Source: Candidatus Magasanikiibacteriota bacterium
Lineage (GTDB): Bacteria; Patescibacteriota; Patescibacteriia; Magasanikbacterales; UBA922
Direction of reading: 5' to 3'
Length of the DNA: 11,782 nucleotides
NCBI GenBank assembly: GCA_023246555.1
Contig: JAHFIC010000026.1
Span: forward strand, 1 to 11,782
Positions 5,116 through 10,256 of the stretch are shown piece after piece. Under the pieces are notes generated by a model, which saw only the letters and a program-made list of their open reading frames with translations, searched no databases and was not told the origin of the DNA. A program made the translations under genes and the position numbers. Every line of letters begins with the position of its first letter. Position 1 is the first letter of the stretch.

Positions 5116-6369
5116 ATGGCATCAGAAATCTCAAAGGCAATTCAGTTTATCTGCACAGAAAAAGGCCTCCCGTACGAGACCGTGCTTGAGGCGCTTGAAT
5201 CCGCGCTTGGAGCCGCGTATCGAAAAGATTTCGGCAATCGACAACAGAACATTAAAATAAAATTTGATCCTGAAACCGGCGATATGCAGGCCTGGGATGA
5301 AAAGGAAGTGACAGAAGATATTTCCGATGAAGATCTGGAAAAAGCCCAAGCAGAGCTCGCGGCACGGCGCGAGCAAGCTGAAATCGAAGACCGAATACTC
5401 ACCGAGGAAGAAACGAATGACCTGGTTCGTTTTAATCCAAAAATGCATATCATGCTCACACCGGCAAAAGAATACAAGCCCGATGCCGCGATCGGCGATA
5501 TTATAAAAATCACACTTACGATTCCCTCTGATTTTGGCCGCATGGCGGCACAGACCGCAAAACAAGTCATCATCCAAAAACTCCGTGAAGCAGAACGCAA
5601 CACGGTATTTGAAGATTTCAAGAGTCAAGAAAATGCGATTGTACAAGGCACCGTACAGCGCCGCGACAGAAATGGCGCCGTGATTATTGATCTCGGAAAA
5701 ATTGTCGGGGTCATTCCAGTGGAAGAACAAGTTATGCGCGAACAATACCGCCCAGGCACGCGGCTTCGCGTCTATGTGATCTCTGTGTCAAGCGGCATCC
5801 GCGGCCCTGAAATTATCCTATCGCGTTCAAACAAAAAAATGGTTGAAACAGTTTTCCGGCAGGAAATTCCTGAAATTGCGGAAGGTCTCGTTGAAATCAA
5901 AGGCATTGCTCGAGATCCAGGAAACCGATCAAAAGTTGCGGTGGCGACATCTGACGAGGGAATTGACCCCATCGGCTCGTGTATCGGCCAACGCGGCAGC
6001 CGCATTACCACCATTATCGATGAACTTGGCGGAGAAAAAATCGATATTATTCAGTACAGCACCAACACCGCTGACTACATTAAACACGCGCTTTCTCCGG
6101 CAAAGGTCTCGAACGTTACGCTCGACGATGCGACAAAAGAAGCTGTCGCCCATGTGCAGGGCGACCAATTTTCTCTCGCAATTGGCCGTGGTGGCCAGAA
6201 TGTGCGTTTGGCAGCAGAACTCACCGGATGGAAAATCAAGGTCGTTCAAGAAGGTGATGAAACCACTGCCGTCTCAAGCGAGGATGCTCCACCGCAAGAA
6301 TCCATAGCCCCGGCTGACACCGTGCCCGAAGAAACGACCGTCGCTGAACAGACCGTCGCTACTGAGTAA
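5116..6369 (+). CDS. nusA: Transcription termination/antitermination factor NusA
   Basis: NusA binds RNA polymerase and nascent RNA and modulates pausing, termination and antitermination. The 417-residue protein has the N-terminal polymerase-binding domain (1-167, with SDFGRMAAQTAKQVIIQKLRE at 138-158), an S1 domain (about 170-237), KH1 with GxxG at 291-294 (IGQRGSRI) and KH2 with AIGRGGQNVRLA (355-366). An acidic, Pro/Thr-rich tail of about 38 residues follows. Compared with typical NusA, roughly 40-50 extra residues lie within the N-terminal domain (about 68-118, EDLEKAQAELAARREQAEI... and FNPKMHIMLTPAKEY). There are no C-terminal AR repeats. It stands apart from the usual rimP-nusA-infB cluster: yraN precedes and yidC follows. 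It has its own promoter and a structured leader. The start at 5116 fits the family N-terminus; no Shine-Dalgarno is visible. Confidence 0.97.
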   Translation: MASEISKAIQFICTEKGLPYETVLEALESALGAAYRKDFGNRQQNIKIKFDPETGDMQAWDEKEVTEDISDEDLEKAQAELAARREQAEIEDRILTEEETNDLVRFNPKMHIMLTPAKEYKPDAAIGDIIKITLTIPSDFGRMAAQTAKQVIIQKLREAERNTVFEDFKSQENAIVQGTVQRRDRNGAVIIDLGKIVGVIPVEEQVMREQYRPGTRLRVYVISVSSGIRGPEIILSRSNKKMVETVFRQEIPEIAEGLVEIKGIARDPGNRSKVAVATSDEGIDPIGSCIGQRGSRITTIIDELGGEKIDIIQYSTNTADYIKHALSPAKVSNVTLDDATKEAVAHVQGDQFSLAIGRGGQNVRLAAELTGWKIKVVQEGDETTAVSSEDAPPQESIAPADTVPEETTVAEQTVATE

Positions 6370-6398
6370 TTGAAACAAATCGTTCATTCTGCTATAGT
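6370..6398 (+). promoter_or_regulatory. Near-leaderless promoter for yidC
   Basis: TTGAAA (6370-6375) begins immediately after the nusA stop, and TATAGT (6393-6398) follows after a 17-nt spacer. The expected start (6404-6406) is only 2-4 nt before the ATG at 6408, so the yidC mRNA should be leaderless or nearly so. Confidence 0.75.
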
Positions 6399-6407
6399 GA
6401 GATCCGT

Positions 6408-7142
6408 ATGAACGGAATCTTCCAAGCTGTCCTGTACCAGCCAATTTTAAATATTTTTATCGGCCTGTATACCATCATCCCGGATGTCGGTGTTGCGATT
6501 GTTCTCCTCACGGTTTTTATCAAGCTGCTCCTCTATCCCTTGACCTCAAGTTCCATTCGAGCACAAAAATCACTGACAGAGCTCCAACCAAAAATGGAGG
6601 AAATCAAAAAACTCCACGCGGGCAACCAGCAAATGATCGCTCAAGAAACCATGCAGCTCTACAAAGAGCATAAGGTCAACCCGTTTGGTTCGTGCCTCCC
6701 TATTCTCATTCAACTCCCCGTATTTATTGCGTTATACCGGGTGCTCCGAGCAGGGCTCTCGGGGAAAGATTTTGGCCTTCTGTACCCGTTTATTCCAAAT
6801 CCTGGCAATCTGAATACACTGTCGCTTGGCTTCCTTGACCTAAGCAAACGAAGTATTATCCTGGCCGTTCTCGCTGGCGCTGCGCAATACTGGCAGGCAA
6901 AAATGATGACACGAAAACGACCGCCGAAAGAAGCAGGGGCTGGCGGCAAAGATGAAGATATGGCCGCCATGATGAACAAGCAGATGCTCTATATGATGCC
7001 AGCACTCACCGTCATTATCGGCATCCAGCTCCCTGCAGGGCTTTCGCTGTATTGGCTTCTCTCCACCATCCTGACCGCGACTCAACAAAAACTCGTATTC
7101 AAAAAACACGCCCATGCCACGCCTCCCGTACAAACAACTTAA
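6408..7142 (+). CDS. yidC: Membrane protein insertase YidC/Oxa1 family
   Basis: YidC inserts and folds inner-membrane proteins, alone or with SecYEG. The 244-residue protein is the short form without the large periplasmic domain of Gram-negative YidC, as in Gram-positive and CPR bacteria. The first conserved helix (about 26-45) is followed by SSSIRAQKSLTELQPKMEEIKKLH, where R51 matches the essential hydrophilic-groove arginine. The signature NPFGSCLPILIQLPVFIALYRVL spans 91-113. Further helices lie at about 149-163 and 195-224 (MPALTVIIGIQLPAGLSLYW is typical). A flexible cytoplasmic loop with Gly/Lys (170-185) and a basic tail follow. It is not next to rpmH/rnpA as in many bacteria. It has its own promoter and overlaps the downstream PRC-barrel gene by 29 nt. 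Confidence 0.96.
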   Translation: MNGIFQAVLYQPILNIFIGLYTIIPDVGVAIVLLTVFIKLLLYPLTSSSIRAQKSLTELQPKMEEIKKLHAGNQQMIAQETMQLYKEHKVNPFGSCLPILIQLPVFIALYRVLRAGLSGKDFGLLYPFIPNPGNLNTLSLGFLDLSKRSIILAVLAGAAQYWQAKMMTRKRPPKEAGAGGKDEDMAAMMNKQMLYMMPALTVIIGIQLPAGLSLYWLLSTILTATQQKLVFKKHAHATPPVQTT

Positions 7143-7416
7143 ACGCCTCCCTGTACAAACAAAATCAGGCAAAACACTTGGTCGAGTGCGCGATATTGTC
7201 ATAGAGACTGAAGGACAACTCGTGGCGCAATACCTTGTGGCTCCAACCGCTCTATCGTCCAAAACGTATCTCATCGGACGCGATCAGATTATCGCCATTC
7301 AAGCGGCTGCCATTATAGTGGCCGACAGTGCTGTAACAGAAAACAGCAGAAACCCGCTACAGCAGAAGAGCGACTCAATGCGCCCGGAAGCGATTGCCAT
7401 GCGAGAGGAAACATAA
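7114..7416 (+). CDS. PRC-barrel domain protein
   Basis: The 100-residue protein has a PRC-barrel-like pattern: LPYKQLKRLPVQTKSGKTLGRVRDIVIETEGQLVAQYLV over residues 4-42, then TYLIGRDQIIAIQAAAIIVADSAV (51-74). A polar tail of about 25 residues follows. PRC-barrel domains occur in photosynthetic reaction centre H subunits and in the RimM ribosome-maturation factor, and generally mediate protein contacts; no enzymatic motif is present. The ATG at 7114 lies inside yidC (29-nt overlap, different frame). No later methionine would keep the domain, so the overlap is real and suggests translational coupling with the insertase. The nucleotidyltransferase gene starts 2 nt after its stop. Confidence 0.8.
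   Translation: MPRLPYKQLKRLPVQTKSGKTLGRVRDIVIETEGQLVAQYLVAPTALSSKTYLIGRDQIIAIQAAAIIVADSAVTENSRNPLQQKSDSMRPEAIAMREET
7403..7409 (+). promoter_or_regulatory. Shine-Dalgarno-like GAGAGGA before the nucleotidyltransferase gene
   Basis: GAGAGGA ends 9 nt before the ATG at 7419. It is the clearest Shine-Dalgarno-like sequence in this window and supports that start. Confidence 0.5.
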
Positions 7417-7418
7417 AT

Positions 7419-8357
7419 ATGCAGCCGGCCATCCTTCGGACACTGGCCTATTTTGATATTTTTGCGTATCCGGTCACCCTTCTAGAACTCCACTGCTTTC
7501 TCTGGGGGACAGCTCCAAACACATTGTCTGATGTCCTCGACACACTTCGGTATCTCACCGCCGCCAAACAGATCGAGGAACACAATGGACGATATTGCCT
7601 CTTCGGCAGGAGCGAAATTATTTCCCTTCACTCCCAACGAATCCACGCTCTAGACACCAAGCTTGCAATCGCGAATCATGCCGGACGCCTGTGCCGCTTC
7701 GTTCCTTTTCTTCAAGCCTTCTTTGTCTGCAATACAGTTGCCCAGGGTACTGCGGAAAAAGACAGTGATATCGATGTCTTTATTATCATCCGACATGGGC
7801 GACTCTGGCTGGCTCGGCTCATGACGACGCTCCTCTTATCACTTTTTCGCTTGCGTCGTCATGGACGGTACATCACTGATCGCGTGTGCTTAAGTTTTTA
7901 TGCAACCGATGATGCGCTCAATCTGTCAACTCTTGCCATCCCCGGAGGCGACCCCTACCTTACCTACTGGATCCACCAGCTGATCCCGATATTTGATCCG
8001 AATACGCTGTACGAAACAATACAGAAAGAGAATCACTGGACAAAAAAATTCCTGCCGAATGCCACGCACGCGTTTTATCCCGCACCGAAAATCCGTGTCG
8101 AAGATACACCTGTCTCGAAAAGCGTGCGCCGACTCGTTGAAACACTCTGGAGTGGCAAATACGGTGACCTACTAGAAAAACATGCTCGAGGAATCCAGCT
8201 GCAAAAAATGAAACAAAAAACTCACCCTCGTGGTTCGAGCAATCCGACACATGTTGTGGTGAGCGATACTCTGTTAAAATTTCATGAACAGGACAGGCGA
8301 GAACAATTCCGAGATGAGTGGCAACGACGATGCAACCATTTAGGGTTGAGCAACTAG
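7419..8357 (+). CDS. Nucleotidyltransferase-fold protein with N-terminal winged-helix-like region
   Basis: The 312-residue protein has an N-terminal segment (1-62: LRTLAYFDIFAYPVTLLELHCFLWG...) that looks like a small winged-helix region. A DNA polymerase beta-type nucleotidyltransferase core follows: FVCNTVAQGTAEKDSDIDVFIII (102-124). The metal-binding pair is D117/D119, and a later strand holds D154 (ITDRVCLSFYA). The usual Gly-Ser of the motif is replaced by Asn-Thr (N105-T106), so activity is uncertain. The C-terminal half (about 165-312) is helical and basic and matches nothing I can name. Polymerase-beta-type small nucleotidyltransferases include antibiotic adenylyltransferases and MNT toxin-antitoxin enzymes; nothing here selects between them. 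It lies 2 nt after the PRC-barrel gene and 3 nt before the O-antigen-ligase-like gene, so it is probably in one operon with them. Confidence 0.75.
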   Translation: MQPAILRTLAYFDIFAYPVTLLELHCFLWGTAPNTLSDVLDTLRYLTAAKQIEEHNGRYCLFGRSEIISLHSQRIHALDTKLAIANHAGRLCRFVPFLQAFFVCNTVAQGTAEKDSDIDVFIIIRHGRLWLARLMTTLLLSLFRLRRHGRYITDRVCLSFYATDDALNLSTLAIPGGDPYLTYWIHQLIPIFDPNTLYETIQKENHWTKKFLPNATHAFYPAPKIRVEDTPVSKSVRRLVETLWSGKYGDLLEKHARGIQLQKMKQKTHPRGSSNPTHVVVSDTLLKFHEQDRREQFRDEWQRRCNHLGLSN

Positions 8358-8360
8358 ACT

Positions 8361-9608
8361 ATGGAACGACTCCTTCGATACGCTATACACGCACTCCTCT
8401 TTCTTCTTCCTTGGCAAACCATCTGGATTATCCAAGAATGTTTTGTTGACAAAGTGAAATGGGAATACCGAACGATTGGTTTTTACGCGACAGAAGCGCT
8501 TCTCTGGTTCGCAGTCATACTTTTTATCCCTTGGTTCTATCGAACATACACGGCAAAAAGACAGAAAGAATTTCGCTTCACGCGCGATCGAATCTTCATC
8601 TGCGCAGTCATGCTCTTTACGCTGTATGCGTTCCTTTCATCGTCTTGGTCACTCGATCCCGACATTGCCTGGCAACACGCGCTGTGGATTCTTGAAGCCT
8701 GGCTTCTCTTTTTTCTTCTTCTTCTTGGCCCGGTAAACCAAAAAATGGTTTGGTGCTGGTTGGCCCTAGGCAGTATTGTCCCAAGCATGCTCGGGATCGC
8801 ACAGTTCCTCATGCAAACCAGCTGGGCATCAAGCCTTTTTGGACTGGCGCTCCACGCTCCGGAAGCTGCCGGAACAAGCATTATTGACGCCGGAATATTT
8901 GGTCGCTGGCTCCGCGCTTACGGACCCTTCGCTCATCCAAATATTTTCGGCGGCTACCTAGCCGTGGTAACGATCGCGGTTGACTGCGCTGTGAGAGAAA
9001 CCAAAGAACTCAAAAAACGATACCTCTTCATCGTGATTTCACTAATCTCCTATCCCGCCCTATTTTTTACGTTTAGCCGCTCGGCATGGATCGGCGTTAT
9101 TCTCTGGACCATCCTCTCTTACAAAAAGACTGGCCTATTCCTCACTACCTCTCGCCTCGGACTCATTGCTATTCTCGCAATGTTATTTTTTCCACTCCTA
9201 TCCACCCGAGCGGTGATGAATACCGCACACGAAACGCGCTCAATAGAAGAGAGGATCTCCGGCTATACCGAGGCCCGAACACTCTTCGACGCGCATCCAC
9301 TCCTTGGTGTTGGCGCTGGCAACTACACCCAGGCACTTCGCGCAGCTTTTCCTGAACGGCCAATTTGGAATTATCAGCCCGTCCATAATACATTTCTCCT
9401 TCTTCTCACCGAACTCGGACTTGTCGGAAGTTTCTTTGCCATACTCGTATGCATCATGTATTTTCGCTTGCAAATTACTCCCCAAAAATTACCACTGCTT
9501 GTCATTCTCCCTCTTCTGTTGTTTGACCATTACCTCTTCTCCACCCATGGCGGACTCCTACTTTTCGCACTTTTCCCCATTCTTTCCACAGCACATCCAC
9601 AAGAATAA
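8361..9608 (+). CDS. O-antigen ligase / Wzy-like polytopic membrane protein
   Basis: The 415-residue protein is very hydrophobic, with roughly ten membrane segments starting at about 4-26, 40-60 and 77-95. Wzy_C/O-antigen-ligase signatures are present: RAYGPFAHPNIFGGYLAV (185-202), FTFSRSAWIGV (236-246), the segment AHPLLGVGAGNYTQAL (311-326), and VHNTFLLLLTELGLVG (341-356) with the catalytic-type H342. Such proteins join or polymerise lipid-linked glycans at the outer face of the membrane or glycosylate pilins; the substrate here is unknown. It starts 3 nt after the nucleotidyltransferase stop. No glycosyltransferase genes lie next to it in the window, which leaves its donor pathway open. 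It ends in TAA; no clear terminator follows, and the next 307 nt are non-coding. Confidence 0.9.
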   Translation: MERLLRYAIHALLFLLPWQTIWIIQECFVDKVKWEYRTIGFYATEALLWFAVILFIPWFYRTYTAKRQKEFRFTRDRIFICAVMLFTLYAFLSSSWSLDPDIAWQHALWILEAWLLFFLLLLGPVNQKMVWCWLALGSIVPSMLGIAQFLMQTSWASSLFGLALHAPEAAGTSIIDAGIFGRWLRAYGPFAHPNIFGGYLAVVTIAVDCAVRETKELKKRYLFIVISLISYPALFFTFSRSAWIGVILWTILSYKKTGLFLTTSRLGLIAILAMLFFPLLSTRAVMNTAHETRSIEERISGYTEARTLFDAHPLLGVGAGNYTQALRAAFPERPIWNYQPVHNTFLLLLTELGLVGSFFAILVCIMYFRLQITPQKLPLLVILPLLLFDHYLFSTHGGLLLFALFPILSTAHPQE

Positions 9609-9640
9609 TATATTGGCTAAAGAAAGCAAAAAATATTTCC

Positions 9641-9669
9641 TTGACAGCGTGGGGTACGCGTGAGAAGAT
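9641..9669 (+). promoter_or_regulatory. Possible promoter for the structured RNA
   Basis: TTGACA (9641-9646) is followed 17 nt later by GAAGAT (9664-9669), a weak -10 box preceded by a TG dinucleotide (9661-9662) in the extended -10 position. The expected start is near 9676, just upstream of the 20-bp stem. Confidence 0.45.
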
Positions 9670-9675
9670 GACCCT

Positions 9676-9810
9676 ACTCTTTTAGAGACAAAGAGCTCGG
9701 CGGCGGTGACACGCGCATGGCGCACGCCATCGAGATCGTATGTTTTCGACAGGCATTACGATCTCATATATGGACGGTGCTGTGGGCTGTCGCCGCCCTC
9801 GAGCTTTTAA
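9676..9810 (+). ncRNA. Candidate rod-shaped structured RNA upstream of groESL
   Basis: The arms 9691-9710 and 9789-9808 form a 20-bp stem with one C/C mismatch and three G.U pairs. An internal bubble (about 10-11 nt on the left, 7-8 nt on the right) leads into an inner arm made of GCAC/GTGC (9722-9725, 9777-9780), CCAT/ATGG (9727-9730, 9770-9773) and a perfect 9-bp GAGATCGTA/TACGATCTC (9732-9740, 9757-9765) with a 16-nt loop. The whole is a long rod with a central bubble. The 5' and 3' limits are estimates from the possible promoter and the CTTTT after the stem. The architecture is reminiscent of 6S RNA, but I recognise no sequence signature. It lacks the SRP RNA GGAAG core and the tmRNA or RNase P landmarks. 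No convincing protein is encoded here. Confidence 0.5.
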
Positions 9811-9822
9811 CCGTGTACACGG
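9811..9822. promoter_or_regulatory. Perfect 12-bp palindrome upstream of the groESL promoter
   Basis: CCGTGTACACGG is fully self-complementary and ends 2 nt before the -35 box of the groES promoter. The central spacing is too short for a stable RNA hairpin of full length, so a dimeric protein-binding site is the more natural reading. This is inference. Confidence 0.4.
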
Positions 9823-9824
9823 AC

Positions 9825-9853
9825 TTGACAGCCAGACACGCATTTGCTACGAT
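9825..9853 (+). promoter_or_regulatory. groESL promoter
   Basis: A perfect TTGACA (9825-9830), a 17-nt spacer and TACGAT (9848-9853) with an extended -10 TG at 9845-9846. The expected start near 9860 lies just upstream of the CIRCE operator. The boxes are of vegetative sigma type, as expected for HrcA-repressed chaperonin operons. Confidence 0.85.
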
Positions 9854-9865
9854 GGGAGCGATAAA

Positions 9866-9892
9866 TTATCACTCACCATATTTGAGTGATAA
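9866..9892. promoter_or_regulatory. CIRCE operator (HrcA binding site), variant arms
   Basis: TTATCACTC (9866-9874), nine spacer bases and GAGTGATAA (9884-9892) form a perfect inverted repeat with the 9-N9-9 layout of CIRCE (consensus TTAGCACTC-N9-GAGTGCTAA). Only the fourth base of each arm differs, and symmetrically. The position directly after the groESL promoter is the classical one. It implies that the organism has HrcA, which is not in this window. Confidence 0.9.
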
Positions 9893-9918
9893 ACCATCTA
9901 TTATTTTTACGATCTATG

Positions 9919-10212
9919 ATGAAGATCAAACCGCTTGGCGACCATGTCGTCGTTAAACTAATTGAAAAGGAAGAAATCACCGCGTCTGGCATCGTTTTGC
10001 CAGATACCGTAGAAAAAGAAAAAAAAGCTGAGGGTGAAGTGATTGCTGTCGGCCCCGGCAAAATGCTCGAATCCGGTGTTCGCGCAACTATCGATGTGAA
10101 GGTTGGCGACAAAGTGTTATTTGAAAAATGGGGTGGAGAAGAAGTTGAGGTCGACAAGGTCGAATACAAAATCATTAGCGCGGATAAAATCCTCGCGATA
10201 TTGGAAAGATAA
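9919..10212 (+). CDS. groES: Co-chaperonin GroES (Hsp10)
   Basis: GroES caps the GroEL ring as a heptamer and closes the folding chamber. From MKIKPLGDHVVVK the protein is 97 aa, the normal length. The mobile loop that contacts GroEL is EEITASGIVLPDTVEKEK (about 18-35), followed by AEGEVIAVGPGKMLESG and VGDKVLFEKWGGEEVEVDKVEYKIISADKILAILE. A second ATG directly upstream (9916) could add one methionine. A GTG-initiated extension from 9886 would start inside the CIRCE repeat and is rejected. No Shine-Dalgarno is present in the roughly 58-nt leader. The unit is controlled by the promoter at 9825-9853 and the CIRCE operator, and groEL follows 44 nt later. Confidence 0.97.
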   Translation: MKIKPLGDHVVVKLIEKEEITASGIVLPDTVEKEKKAEGEVIAVGPGKMLESGVRATIDVKVGDKVLFEKWGGEEVEVDKVEYKIISADKILAILER

Positions 10213-10218
10213 ACAATC

Positions 10219-10245
10219 CTAGCTCCTATATTCTAGCTACTAGCT
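10219..10245. repeat. CTAGCT triplicate in the groES-groEL spacer
   Basis: CTAGCT occurs at 10219-10224, 10233-10238 and 10240-10245, with TTCTAG included in the second copy. It belongs to the same loose family of TTCTAG/AGCTAG junction repeats seen elsewhere in the window. Confidence 0.5.
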
Positions 10246-10256
10246 TTTCAAAAACT

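Noticed and set aside
5131..5745. Minus-strand open frame of 204 codons antisense to nusA
   Set aside because: It is a shadow of a certain gene; rich in Phe/Cys with no recognisable motif.
9691..9808. The structured RNA as SRP (4.5S) RNA or tmRNA
   Set aside because: The conserved GGAAG apical core of SRP RNA and the tRNA-like CCA end and tag reading frame of tmRNA are absent.
9886..9918. GTG-initiated N-terminal extension of GroES
   Set aside because: The GTG lies inside the right arm of CIRCE, and the extra residues do not belong to the family, which begins MKIKPLGD.
9717..9956. Open frame of 79 codons over the groESL upstream region
   Set aside because: It runs through the structured RNA, the palindrome, the promoter and the CIRCE operator, and into groES in another frame; the protein has no recognisable character.
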